From: Bradyrhizobium jicamae
Lineage (GTDB): Bacteria; Pseudomonadota; Alphaproteobacteria; Rhizobiales; Xanthobacteraceae
DNA length: 64,000 bases
Direction of reading: 5' to 3'
Assembly: GCF_018130215.1 (NCBI RefSeq)
Contig: NZ_JAFCKQ010000016.1
Location: 1-64,000 of the forward strand
Positions 16,627-25,196 of this stretch are shown piece after piece (positions within the stretch are counted from its first letter, which is position 1; each line of letters opens with the position of its first letter). A program made the translations under genes and the position numbers. The notes under the pieces were generated by a model that worked only from the letters and a program-made list of their open reading frames with translations, was not told the DNA's origin and ran no database searches.

Positions 16627-17628
16627 ATGACCGACCAGCCCACAATGCAAGCCGCCGTCCTCGACGCCCCCGGCGCATCGTTTCGCGTGACCGAGACCAT
16701 GCGGCCGCAGGCGGGCCCCGGTCAGGTCCTCGTCCGGATCAGCGCGAGCGGCGCCAATCCACTCGACCTCAAGATCGCGGCTGGTCAGGCGGCGCATGCA
16801 CGGCAGATGCTGCCGGCCGTGCTCGGTATCGATCTCAGCGGAGTTGTCGAAGCCGTTGGCCCGGGCGTCTCGGCGTTCCGCCGAGGTGACGAAGTCTATG
16901 GCATGACCGGCGGCGTCGGCGGCATCCAGGGCTCGCTTGCAAGCTACGCCGCTGTTGATGCCGATCTGCTGGCGCCAAAGCCGGGCAATCTCGCCATGCG
17001 TGAAGCAGCGGCGCTTCCTCTGATCTTCATCACCGCCTGGGAAGGCCTGATTGATCGTGCGCACGTCGCCGCGGGCCAGAAGGTGCTGGTCCATGGGGGC
17101 GCCGGCGGCGTCGGGCATGTCGCGATCCAGATCGCGCGGGCCTTCGGCGCCGTTGTCTACGCCACCGGTTCGGCCAACAGCCTGCCGTTGATCGAGCGCC
17201 TCGGCGCCACGCCGATCGACTATGCACGCGAGACCGTCGAGGATTACGTCGCGCGCCATACCCAGGGCCGCGGCTTCGATATCGTGTTCGACACCGTCGG
17301 CGGCGCGACGCTCGACGCCTCCTTCAACGCCGTACGCCGCTTCGGCCATGTGGTCAGCGCGCTCGGATGGGGCACGCACGCGTTGGCGCCGCTGTCGTTC
17401 CGCGCGGCAAGCTATTCTGGAGTGTTCACCCTGCTGCCGCTTCTCACCGGTGAAGGCCGCGCGCATCACGGCGAGATCCTGCGCGAGGCGACGCGGCTCG
17501 CCGAGGGCGGCAAGGTCGCGCCACAGCTCGATCCGCGCCGTTTCACGCTTGCGACTATCGCCGATGCGCACGCCGCGATCCGCGACAGGACCGCGGCCGG
17601 CAAGGTCGTGGTTGATCTCGCGAGCTAG
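16627..17628 (+). CDS. Quinone oxidoreductase-like MDR protein
   Basis: A 333-residue medium-chain dehydrogenase/reductase. It has the GroES-like N-terminal domain (GQVLVRISASGANPLDLKI) and a Rossmann nucleotide-binding loop VHGGAGGVGHVAIQIARAFGA. The structural-zinc cysteines are absent, as in zeta-crystallin-type NADPH:quinone reductases. ATG 16627 follows aaggagcgcgac. Divergent from and probably controlled by the LysR protein at 15674. Confidence 0.85.
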   Translation: MTDQPTMQAAVLDAPGASFRVTETMRPQAGPGQVLVRISASGANPLDLKIAAGQAAHARQMLPAVLGIDLSGVVEAVGPGVSAFRRGDEVYGMTGGVGGIQGSLASYAAVDADLLAPKPGNLAMREAAALPLIFITAWEGLIDRAHVAAGQKVLVHGGAGGVGHVAIQIARAFGAVVYATGSANSLPLIERLGATPIDYARETVEDYVARHTQGRGFDIVFDTVGGATLDASFNAVRRFGHVVSALGWGTHALAPLSFRAASYSGVFTLLPLLTGEGRAHHGEILREATRLAEGGKVAPQLDPRRFTLATIADAHAAIRDRTAAGKVVVDLAS

Positions 17629-17644
17629 GCCGCAACGAGGAAGC

Positions 17645-18808
17645 CTAGCCTCCGCGCAGGCCGAGCACGCGTCGCGCGATCGCCTGGCGATGGACCTCGC
17701 TCGGGCCCTCATACATCCGCATCAGCCGGGCCTTCTGCCACAGCGCGTTGAGCGGCAGCTCCAGCGTCATGCCGAGCGCGCCGAGCGTCTGCATGGCGTG
17801 GTCGCAGGCGTCATAGGCCATCTCGGTCGCGAACACCTTGATCATCGAGGCCTCGTGCCTGATGTCCTCGCCGCGGTCGGTCTTGTCGGCGGCGTCGCGC
17901 ACCATCAGCCGGCAGGCATGCATGCGCGTGGAGATATCGGCGATCCACCACTGGATCGCCTGTCGATCGGCGAGCTTGACGCCGAAGGTCTCGCGCTGCT
18001 TGGCGTGCTCGCACAGCATCTCGAGCGCCCGCCTGGTGATGCCGATGCAGGTCGAGCCCATCTCGAGCCGGCGGGTGCGCAGGCGCAACTGCATCGGCGC
18101 GTAGCCCTTGCCGACCTCACCGAGCACGGACTCCTTCGGGATCCGGCAGTCCTCGAACACGATCTCGAAGGTCGCGCCGCCGCCGAGCATCGGGATTTCG
18201 CGCTCGATGATGAAACCCGGCGTCCCCTTCTCGACGATGAAAGAGGTGATGCCGCCCTGCCGCTGGTCGCTGCCGACGCGGGCCATCACGATGATGAAGT
18301 CGGCGATGCGCGCGTTGCTGATCCAGATCTTGCGGCCGTTGATCACCCATTGATCGCCGTCGAGCACCGCACGCGTCTTCATGCCGGCCGGATCTCCACC
18401 GGCGCCCGGCTCGGAGATCGCGATTGCCGACGACATCCGGCCCTCGATGTAAGGCTGCATGTACTTCTTCTTCTGCGCCTCGGTGCCGACCGCCTGCAGC
18501 ATGCGCAAATTCGGCGTATCCGGCGGCAACCCGAACGGCACACAGCTGCGGCCGAGTTCCTCGTTGACCGCAGCCATGGTTCGCGTCGGCAGATCGTGGC
18601 CGCCGAGATCCTCCGGCGCATCGAGGCCCCACAATCCGAGTTCCTTCGACACGTCGCGCAGCCGCTTGCGCTGTTCGGCGGTCAGCTCGGGATGATCGCT
18701 GCCGGGCAGCTTCGATTTCAGATATTGCTGCTCGAGCGGGATCAGTTCGCGATCGACGAATTTCGCCACCGTCTCGCGGATCATTGCCGTCTGTTCGTCG
18801 TCGCTCAT
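17645..18808 (-). CDS. Acyl-CoA dehydrogenase
   Basis: A 387-residue FAD-dependent acyl-CoA dehydrogenase. Family signatures include AISEPGAGGDPAGMKTRA (FAD/substrate site), WVINGRKIWISNA, and the C-terminal EMAYDACDHAMQTLGALG with MRMYEGPSEVHRQAIAR. The glutamate in YEGPSE is in the position of the catalytic base for many members. It likely oxidises an acyl-CoA in fatty- or aromatic-acid catabolism; substrate chain length cannot be judged. Confidence 0.9.
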   Translation of the reverse strand: MSDDEQTAMIRETVAKFVDRELIPLEQQYLKSKLPGSDHPELTAEQRKRLRDVSKELGLWGLDAPEDLGGHDLPTRTMAAVNEELGRSCVPFGLPPDTPNLRMLQAVGTEAQKKKYMQPYIEGRMSSAIAISEPGAGGDPAGMKTRAVLDGDQWVINGRKIWISNARIADFIIVMARVGSDQRQGGITSFIVEKGTPGFIIEREIPMLGGGATFEIVFEDCRIPKESVLGEVGKGYAPMQLRLRTRRLEMGSTCIGITRRALEMLCEHAKQRETFGVKLADRQAIQWWIADISTRMHACRLMVRDAADKTDRGEDIRHEASMIKVFATEMAYDACDHAMQTLGALGMTLELPLNALWQKARLMRMYEGPSEVHRQAIARRVLGLRGG

Positions 18809-19005
18809 CTGCTGTCCTCACCTGCGCTGTTGTTTCGAAAGCAGTAGCGCATTTTGAAGCGACGGATATAGCGGAAACGCGCGCACGCCATTGCACAGGC
18901 ATCGCGTTCTCACCGCGCGGAATTCAAAATCCCGCCGCGCGGTCAGCGGTCGTGCGATTGCTTCTGATACGCGGACATCTCGAGCCCATGCGCTCGCAGC
19001 GGCGA

Positions 19006-19683
19006 TCAGTCGGCAAAGCCGACGTAGCGGACGAAATCGCTGTTGGCCTCGCGATCCGACCGCACCGCGTTGGCAGCGAAGCTGTCGTCGGGATAGCCCA
19101 TCGCGACGCAGGTCATGATCACCTGGTCCTCGGGGATGGCGGCGACCTCGCGCACGATGTCCGAGCGCATGATGCCCTGGCCATTGATCACGCTGCCGAG
19201 ACCGCGGTCCCAGGCCGCCAGCACGATGCCGTAGCAGAGTGCGCCGAGGTCGAAATGACAGACCGCGCCGGGATCGAGGATCCTGTCATAGGTCAGCACC
19301 AGCGAGACCGGGGCGTCGAACTGGCGGAAGCCGCGCAGCACCCAGTCCTGCCGCATCGGCTTGTCGTCGCGGGCGATCCCCATGGCGCCGAACAGCTTCT
19401 TGGCGATGTCGACCTGGCGGCCGCGGTGGACCCCCTGGTATTCGCCGTGGCTGACGATGTCGCGCTTCGCCTTGGCCCCGGCGATCATCTCATCCATGTT
19501 GCGCCGCCGAACCTGCTCCAGCGGCTCCCCGGTCAGGACATGGACATGCCAGGGCTGGGTGTTCATGGAAGACGGCGCCCGCTTGGCGACCTCGATGATC
19601 TCCTCGACGGTCGCCCGAGAGACCGGCTGCTTCTTGAATCCGCGCACGCTTTTGCGTGTCTGTACCAGCGTCTCGAAGTCCAT
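19006..19683 (-). CDS. Nitroreductase family protein
   Basis: A 225-residue FMN-dependent oxidoreductase. The signature R-x-S-x-R (TRKSVRGF), the APSSMNTQPWHVHVLTG loop and the C-terminal VAMGYPDDSFAANAVRSDR segment mark the nitroreductase superfamily. It reduces quinones, flavins or nitroaromatics with NAD(P)H; substrate unknown. It is about 200 bases upstream of the acyl-CoA dehydrogenase gene on the same strand. Confidence 0.9.
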   Translation of the reverse strand: MDFETLVQTRKSVRGFKKQPVSRATVEEIIEVAKRAPSSMNTQPWHVHVLTGEPLEQVRRRNMDEMIAGAKAKRDIVSHGEYQGVHRGRQVDIAKKLFGAMGIARDDKPMRQDWVLRGFRQFDAPVSLVLTYDRILDPGAVCHFDLGALCYGIVLAAWDRGLGSVINGQGIMRSDIVREVAAIPEDQVIMTCVAMGYPDDSFAANAVRSDREANSDFVRYVGFAD

Positions 19684-19834
19684 TCCCCGCTTCCTCCAAT
19701 TTGTTCCATGCCGAATAAGGGAATTTTCTCCCTCAAGCGGGCTATTTTATCGTCAAAATCCGCCATGGGAACTTGATCGGTCCAGGAATCCGATATCCAA
19801 TCCGGTTACTGGTTTGGTTCAGGGAGAAACCCAG

Positions 19835-20083
19835 ATGAAGCGGATTTTCTTGGCGGCCGTCATCGCAACCTTTGCGGCCGGTTCGGCCTTTGCGCAGGAT
19901 GCCTCATGCGAAAGCAAGGCGGTCGGCAAGGATGGCAAGGCGCTCGCCGGTGCGGCGAAGACCTCGTTCATGAAGAAGTGCATGGCAGATTCGTGCGAGT
20001 CCAAGGCGGTCGGCTCGGACGGCAAGAAGCTGGCCGGCGCCGCCAAGACCTCCTTCATGAAGAAGTGCGAGAGCGGCACCTAG
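19835..20083 (+). CDS. Secreted protein with two PsiF repeats
   Basis: An 82-residue protein: Sec signal (residues 1-20), then two tandem PsiF-type units, CESKAVGKDGKALAGAAKTS with FMKKC and CESKAVGSDGKKLAGAAKTS with FMKKC. Each unit begins and ends with Cys, which could form a disulfide. PsiF of E. coli is induced by phosphate starvation, role unknown. ATG 19835 follows agggagaaacccag. A GC-rich hairpin at 20118-20142 ends the gene. Confidence 0.85.
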   Translation: MKRIFLAAVIATFAAGSAFAQDASCESKAVGKDGKALAGAAKTSFMKKCMADSCESKAVGSDGKKLAGAAKTSFMKKCESGT

Positions 20084-20117
20084 CTCGTCACTCCCACTCA
20101 CCTCGATCGGAACAGAT

Positions 20118-20142
20118 CTTCGGGCCGCGACGCGGCCCGAAG
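20118..20142. terminator. GC-rich hairpin between convergent genes
   Basis: The palindrome cttcgggccgcg-a-cgcggcccgaag is perfect over 12 bp per arm. It lies between the PsiF gene (ends 20083) and the PilZ gene (ends 20184). No T run follows, so termination efficiency is uncertain. Confidence 0.6.
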
Positions 20143-20183
20143 TCGTTCAGCTGGCTGGTTGCTTGCGGTGACGAGGATTGGCG

Positions 20184-20429
20184 TCAGAAGGTGACGCCGA
20201 CGCGCACACCCCTGGCCCAGACCCGGCGACAACGTTTCCTGATGTTTCCGTGAAGCATTTCGAAACGTTCCGGCAGTTTGATCAACTTCGGCAGTTCGAT
20301 GCAGGCGCCGCCTGCCGAATAATCGACGAGCCTGCATTCGAGCATCGGCGCCTTCGGCTCAAGCAGGAGCTTGACCGAACTGGATACACAGCCTGTCGGA
20401 CGAACACGCGCAAACCGCCGGGGATGCAT
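20184..20429 (-). CDS. PilZ domain protein (probable c-di-GMP receptor)
   Basis: With ATG 20429 the product is 81 residues: essentially one PilZ domain. Both c-di-GMP-binding elements are intact: R-x-x-x-R at residues 4-8 (RRFAR) and D-x-S-x-x-G at 36-41 (DYSAGG). The C-terminal strand RVWARGVRVGVTF is typical. An upstream in-frame start at 20597 would add 56 low-conservation residues. It is divergent from the DUF2336-PilZ operon at 20797. Confidence 0.75.
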   Translation of the reverse strand: MHPRRFARVRPTGCVSSSVKLLLEPKAPMLECRLVDYSAGGACIELPKLIKLPERFEMLHGNIRKRCRRVWARGVRVGVTF

Positions 20430-20796
20430 CTTCGCTGCCTTCGAATGGACCAAACAACAGGCTGCTTGGCCGCTGTTAAGAATCCGTTCCGGCCCATGGT
20501 TACGGATTCGGTCAAAACTCACCGCATTGCAGCCGTCTCGTTCGGTGATTCGCCGAACTGTGCGAGTTAGCTCCTGGAGAAGTGGCTCGGGTGGCAAAGC
20601 AGCGATCGATCGCCGCGAACAGGGACTCCCTGATGGCCCTCCGGGGTCATTGCCGGTTTTCGATAGTATTTGTCACGCTTTTCAACCTGTCAGATGCGAT
20701 CTGCCGATCAGATTCTAAAATCATGTTAAGGGTTTTGATTCCATAATGGCTTGGGAACAATAAAGTTCTTCGTCGCGGAGCATTTCAGGTGCCGCA
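20430..20796. other. Intergenic region between divergent PilZ and DUF2336 genes
   Basis: A 367-base gap expected to contain divergent promoters for the two signalling transcripts. I see no terminator, repeat, RNA or clear operator in it; if the PilZ gene starts at 20597 part of it is coding. Confidence 0.45.
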
Positions 20797-21909
20797 ATGA
20801 TAGCCATTGCCTCAGATCTTATTGCTGAACTCGACCACGTTTTGAAAGCAGGCCCGCCAGGTCGTCGCATCCGGATTCTGCGGCAGGTCGCTGGACTTTT
20901 CCTCGAGGATGTCCACCGGCTCAACGAGCAGCACGTCGGAGTGTTCGACGATGTCCTCGTCCGCCTGATCGACAACGTCGAACTGCACCCCCTGACGATG
21001 CTGAGCCGCTCGCTCGCCGATATCAGTGCCGTTCCCCGGGAACTCGCGCGTCGCCTTGCCAATCATGACGACGCGGATGTCGCGGCCCCGATCCTGCACA
21101 AGTGCGCCTGCCTGTCGGAGGCCGACCTGATCGACATCGCGTGGCTGCGCACCGAAGGACACCTGTTCGCCATCGCGGGCCGGGCGAAAATCAGCCCGGA
21201 ACTCTCGGATATACTGCTGATGCGCGGTGACACCAACGTGCTCCGTGCGCTGGCCGGGAATGCCGGCGCCGAGATCACCAGCGGCGGCTTTGCCATGATG
21301 CTCGACGCCGCCGTGCGCGACGACGAGATCGCCCGCCTGCTGCTCTCGCGCGCGGACCTTCCTCCGGATGTTCGCGATGGCCTTGTCAAGCGATCCACGC
21401 CGCGCCGTCAGGCCCAACTGTTGAAGATCGTGCCGCCAGCCGTTCGGGATGCGATCCGGGCATCCATCGGTGCCGGCTCCGCGCCCACCGGAGCAGCGCC
21501 GCCTGTCGCCGTCGACTACACCGAGGCGAAGGCGACGGTGATGGGGCTCAACAATGCGGGCCAATTGAACGACTCCAGCGTCAATCGCTTTGCGATACGG
21601 GGCGAGGCCCACAACGTTGTCGCGGCGCTCGCACTCCTCGCCGCTGTGCCGACCGAAACCATCGAGCTGCTGCTGAACTCCGCGGACATCCAGGGGCTCG
21701 TCATCGCCTGCCGTGCGTCGCGCCTGAACTGGACCACGACGCTGGCCGTCGTGACCCATCGCAAAGCTGACCGGTTGCCTTCGCGCCAGCGGCTCGACGA
21801 GCTCAGGGAACTGTTCGAGTCGTTTCCGCTGTCGAACGCGCAACGCCTGATCCGGTTTGGCTCAATCAGCGACTTGACCGCCAAAGGGTCGCTCGCGAGG
21901 AAGATTTGA
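20797..21909 (+). CDS. DUF2336 protein
   Basis: A 370-residue, largely helical protein of the DUF2336 family, with repeated helix pairs such as FLEDVHRLNEQHVGVFDDVL and LPPDVRDGLVKRSTPRRQAQLL that look like ARM/HEAT-type repeats. No enzymatic motif is visible. Its stop codon overlaps the start of the PilZ gene (TGA/ATG at 21907-21911), so the two are translationally coupled and probably interact. Function unknown. Confidence 0.85.
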   Translation: MIAIASDLIAELDHVLKAGPPGRRIRILRQVAGLFLEDVHRLNEQHVGVFDDVLVRLIDNVELHPLTMLSRSLADISAVPRELARRLANHDDADVAAPILHKCACLSEADLIDIAWLRTEGHLFAIAGRAKISPELSDILLMRGDTNVLRALAGNAGAEITSGGFAMMLDAAVRDDEIARLLLSRADLPPDVRDGLVKRSTPRRQAQLLKIVPPAVRDAIRASIGAGSAPTGAAPPVAVDYTEAKATVMGLNNAGQLNDSSVNRFAIRGEAHNVVAALALLAAVPTETIELLLNSADIQGLVIACRASRLNWTTTLAVVTHRKADRLPSRQRLDELRELFESFPLSNAQRLIRFGSISDLTAKGSLARKI

Positions 21910-22208
21910 TGGCCTATGGGGATCGAAAGGCCGAACGCGTTCGGTTCGAGAGCCGCCACCCCGTGAACCTGATGGGTGTCGACGGCACGTGGCGGCGGAA
22001 CTGCGTCCTGATCGACGTCTCCCAGACCGGTGCGAGGCTCGAGGTCGAGGGAACGCTGGAGGTGCTGCGAGCGCAGGAGTTTTTCCTGCTGCTGTCATCG
22101 ACGGGACTTGCCTTCCGCCGCTGCGAACTCGTCCGTGTCGACGGCACCGAGGTCGGCGTCAGGTTCATCGAAGAGAAAAAGAAAAAGGCACGCGCCGTCA
22201 TTCCCTGA
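21909..22208 (+). CDS. PilZ domain protein, coupled to DUF2336
   Basis: A 99-residue single PilZ domain. R-x-x-x-R is at residues 12-16 (RFESR) and D-x-S-x-x-G at 36-41 (DVSQTG), so c-di-GMP binding should be possible. It overlaps the DUF2336 stop by one codon pair, giving tight translational coupling. A lysine-rich tail (EEKKKKAR) ends the protein. Confidence 0.85.
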   Translation: MAYGDRKAERVRFESRHPVNLMGVDGTWRRNCVLIDVSQTGARLEVEGTLEVLRAQEFFLLLSSTGLAFRRCELVRVDGTEVGVRFIEEKKKKARAVIP

Positions 22209-22253
22209 GACTTGGCAGCATTCAAACCTGCCCAAGAGGGATCTTGATCCACT

Positions 22254-23129
22254 CTAGCCGCGCTTGAACCGATAGTCGAAGCGGTCGCCGTCCGCCTTGA
22301 TCAGCCCGACCGTCGGGCTTGGAAAATGGATCGGCATGATCAGCGTATCGGTCTCGGCCACCGACGCAAGGAATCTACGCCGTGACACCGCCGACTGCTT
22401 CGGATCCCAGTCGGGCTTCGCCGACCAGTCCGGTTCGCGGCACTGGATCGCGTGGTGCATCAGATCGCCGGCGACCACGGCGCGCTGTCCCTTCGAGAAG
22501 ATGTTGACGCAGCAATGACAGGGTGAATGGCCCGGCGTCGGGGTCAGCGTCACGGTGTCGTCGAGCGAATAGTCGTCATCGACAAGGAGCGCCTGCCCGG
22601 CCTCGACGATCGGCAGGCAGTTGTCGCGAAACACCGTGCCGGGCGGATTGGCGCCCCTGGCATTCTCGGCCTCCCAGGCCGCGTATTCGCGCTTGTGGAA
22701 GACGTATTTCGCATTCGGGAAAGTCGGCACCCAGCGCCCGTCGCGCAGCGTCGTGTTCCAGCCGGTGTGGTCGATGTGCAGATGGGTGCAGAACACGTAG
22801 TCGATCTGCTCGAACGGTATGCCGAGCGCGAACAATTCGTTGCGCCAGCGTTCCTTGCCCGGGAAATCGAACGGCGGCGGATGGCCCTTGTCCTCACCGG
22901 TGCAGGTATCGACCAGGATGGTGTGGCGCTGAGTGCGGACCACGAAGGTCTGGTAGGTGATCACCATCATGCCGCGCGCGGCGTCGAACACCTCCGGCTC
23001 CATGGTCTCGAGGTGATGCTTGAACACGGCGTCGTCATAGGCCGGGAAGAAATCCTGCGGTCGCCGCCACGGCCCCTCCCGCTCGATCACCGCGTGGATC
23101 GTGATGTCGCCGATCCTGATCTGCTTCAT
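22254..23129 (-). CDS. Metallo-beta-lactamase-fold hydrolase
   Basis: A 291-residue MBL-superfamily enzyme. The metal-binding motif is H-x-H-x-D-H (HLHIDHTGW, His 116, His 118, Asp 120, His 121), with a further HSPCHCC motif and GDLMHH. The family covers quorum-quenching lactonases, hydrolases and others; no substrate can be inferred. ATG 23129 begins the conserved domain. It lies 98 bases downstream of the ABC-F gene on the same strand. Confidence 0.9.
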   Translation of the reverse strand: MKQIRIGDITIHAVIEREGPWRRPQDFFPAYDDAVFKHHLETMEPEVFDAARGMMVITYQTFVVRTQRHTILVDTCTGEDKGHPPPFDFPGKERWRNELFALGIPFEQIDYVFCTHLHIDHTGWNTTLRDGRWVPTFPNAKYVFHKREYAAWEAENARGANPPGTVFRDNCLPIVEAGQALLVDDDYSLDDTVTLTPTPGHSPCHCCVNIFSKGQRAVVAGDLMHHAIQCREPDWSAKPDWDPKQSAVSRRRFLASVAETDTLIMPIHFPSPTVGLIKADGDRFDYRFKRG

Positions 23130-23227
23130 GGCCCTCGCCTCCCGTTTTTTGCGGAAGCGTAACGGGCAGTGCGGAGCCTCACAAGACGAGCACCGGGCGG
23201 CGTGCCATGCGCGCTTGCATGGCGGCG

Positions 23228-24850
23228 CTAGCTCCGCAATCCCGGCGCCTCGTGCCCGGTGCGCGCGACATATTCGGTGTAGCCGCCGCCGAACTGGTGG
23301 ATGCCTTCCGGCGTCAGTTCCAGCACGCGGTTGGAGAGCGCAGCAAGGAAATGCCGATCGTGCGAGACGAACAGCATCGTGCCTTCGAACTCGGAGAGCG
23401 CTGATATCAGCATCTCCTTGGTCGCGAGGTCGAGATGGTTGGTCGGCTCGTCCAGCACCAGGAAGTTCGGCGGATCGAACAGCATCTTGGCCATCACGAG
23501 GCGCGCCTTTTCGCCGCCCGACAGCACCCGGCACTTCTTCTCGACGTCATCGCCCGAGAAGCCGAAGCAGCCGGCGAGCGCGCGCAGGGAGCCCTGACCT
23601 GCCTGCGGAAATGCATCCTCCAGCGACTGGAACACGGTGCGCTCGCCGTCGAGCAGATCCATCGCGTGCTGGGCGAAATAGCCCATCTTGACGCTGCCGC
23701 CGATCGCAACCGTTCCGTCGTCAGGCTCGGTCGAGCCTGCGACCAGCTTGAGCAGCGTCGACTTGCCGGCGCCGTTGATGCCCATCACGCACCAGCGCTC
23801 CCTGCGGCGGATCATGAAGTCTAGTCCGTCATAGATCCGCTTGCTGCCATAGGCCTTGTGGATGTTCTTCAGGCTGGCGACGTCCTCGCCGGAGCGCGGC
23901 GCCGGCTGGAAATCGAACGCCACGGTCTGCCGCCGCCGCGGCGGCTCGACGCGCTCGATCTTGTCGAGCTTCTTGACCCTGCTCTGCACCTGCGCCGCGT
24001 GCGAGGCGCGCGCCTTGAAGCGCTCGATGAACTTGATCTCCTTGGCGAGCATCGCCTGCTGCCGCTCGAACTGCGCCTGCTGCTGCTTGTTGGCGAGCGC
24101 GCGTTGCTGCTCGTAGAACTCGTAATCGCCGGAATAGGTCGTGAGCTGGCCGCCGTCGATCTCGACCACCTTGTTGATGATGCGGTTGATGAACTCGCGG
24201 TCATGCGAGGTCATCAGCAGCGCGCCCTCATAACCCTTGAGGAACTGCTCGAGCCAGATCAGGCTTTCGAGGTCGAGATGGTTGCTCGGCTCGTCCAGCA
24301 GCATCACGTCCGGACGCATCAGCAGGATGCGCGCCAGCGCGACCCGCATCTTCCAGCCGCCGGAAAGCTTTCCGACGTCGCCGTCCATCATCTCCTGGCT
24401 GAACCCGAGGCCCGCGAGCGCCTCGCGCGCACGGCCGTCCAGCGCGTAACCATCGAGTTCCTCGAACCGGTGCTGCACCTCGCCGTAGCGGGCGATGATG
24501 TCCTCCATCTCGTCGATCTTGTAGGGGTCGGCCATCGCCGCTTCCAGCTCCCGCAGTTCGGCCGCGACCTCGCTGACCGGCCCTGCCCCGTCCATCACCT
24601 CGGCCACGGCGCTGCGGCCCGACATTTCGCCGACATCCTGGCTGAAATAGCCGATCGAGATGCCGCGATCGACCGAGACCTGGCCTTCATCGGGTATCTC
24701 CCGGCCCGAGATCATCCGGAACAGCGTGGTCTTGCCGGCGCCGTTCGGGCCGACAAGGCCGATCTTCTCGCCCTTTTGCAGGGCTGCGGAGGCTTCGATG
24801 AAGAGGATCTGGTGGCCGACTTGCTTTGAGACGTTGTCGAGGCGGATCAT
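23228..24850 (-). CDS. ABC-F family ATPase (YbiT-like)
   Basis: A 540-residue soluble protein with two ABC cassettes. Walker A motifs are GPNGAGKTT (residues 34-42) and GINGAGKST; signature motifs LSGGWKMRVALAR and LSGGEKARLVMAK; Walker B DEPSNHLDLES and DEPTNHLDLAT. The linker QQAQFERQQAMLAKEIKFIERF is the arm/P-site tRNA interaction domain. Such proteins act on ribosomes, modulating translation or antibiotic tolerance. Size and linker resemble YbiT more than Uup or EttA; the specific role is inference. Confidence 0.9.
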   Translation of the reverse strand: MIRLDNVSKQVGHQILFIEASAALQKGEKIGLVGPNGAGKTTLFRMISGREIPDEGQVSVDRGISIGYFSQDVGEMSGRSAVAEVMDGAGPVSEVAAELRELEAAMADPYKIDEMEDIIARYGEVQHRFEELDGYALDGRAREALAGLGFSQEMMDGDVGKLSGGWKMRVALARILLMRPDVMLLDEPSNHLDLESLIWLEQFLKGYEGALLMTSHDREFINRIINKVVEIDGGQLTTYSGDYEFYEQQRALANKQQQAQFERQQAMLAKEIKFIERFKARASHAAQVQSRVKKLDKIERVEPPRRRQTVAFDFQPAPRSGEDVASLKNIHKAYGSKRIYDGLDFMIRRRERWCVMGINGAGKSTLLKLVAGSTEPDDGTVAIGGSVKMGYFAQHAMDLLDGERTVFQSLEDAFPQAGQGSLRALAGCFGFSGDDVEKKCRVLSGGEKARLVMAKMLFDPPNFLVLDEPTNHLDLATKEMLISALSEFEGTMLFVSHDRHFLAALSNRVLELTPEGIHQFGGGYTEYVARTGHEAPGLRS

Positions 24851-24982
24851 GCAAACACAGTGGAAATGGGATTGTGCGGCCTCTTATTCGATCTGGAGCG
24901 CGGGGGAAAGGGCGTTCAGGCCGCATCGTTCGGCGTTTTTTGGCATCACATCCCGGATTTCACCGTTTGCGCGGAAGCCGCA

Positions 24983-25132
24983 TCAATGCCGCTTGAAGTA
25001 CTGCACGTCGCGCTCGTGCTTCTCGGCGGCCGCGCGCGATTTGAAGGTGCCGAGATTGCGGCGCTTGCCGGTCTTCGGATTGATCTTGCGGGAATACAGC
25101 CGGTATTCGCCGGACCGCAGCTTGCGGATCAT
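24983..25132 (-). CDS. Small basic conserved-looking protein, 49 residues
   Basis: Product MIRKLRSGEYRLYSRKINPK through KSRAAAEKHERDVQYFKRH is basic, starts with two short strands (GEYRLYSRKINPKTGKRRNL) and ends with a helix; it resembles the small nucleic-acid-binding N-terminal arm of phage-type integrases, but no more is seen. I recall near-identical proteins in Rhizobiales, unnamed. ATG 25132 is chosen because the conserved strand begins there; gatatcatg is preceded by a weak Shine-Dalgarno. Confidence 0.65.
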   Translation of the reverse strand: MIRKLRSGEYRLYSRKINPKTGKRRNLGTFKSRAAAEKHERDVQYFKRH

Positions 25133-25196
25133 GATATCGCCTCGCCGACGCCTGTCGTATTTCAACGATGGTGTCGCCGCAAACGTTCCAAACGGC

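Noticed and set aside
17222..18847. A 541-residue plus-strand frame opposite the acyl-CoA dehydrogenase
   Set aside because: Shadow frame; begins inside the MDR gene and runs antisense to the acyl-CoA dehydrogenase.
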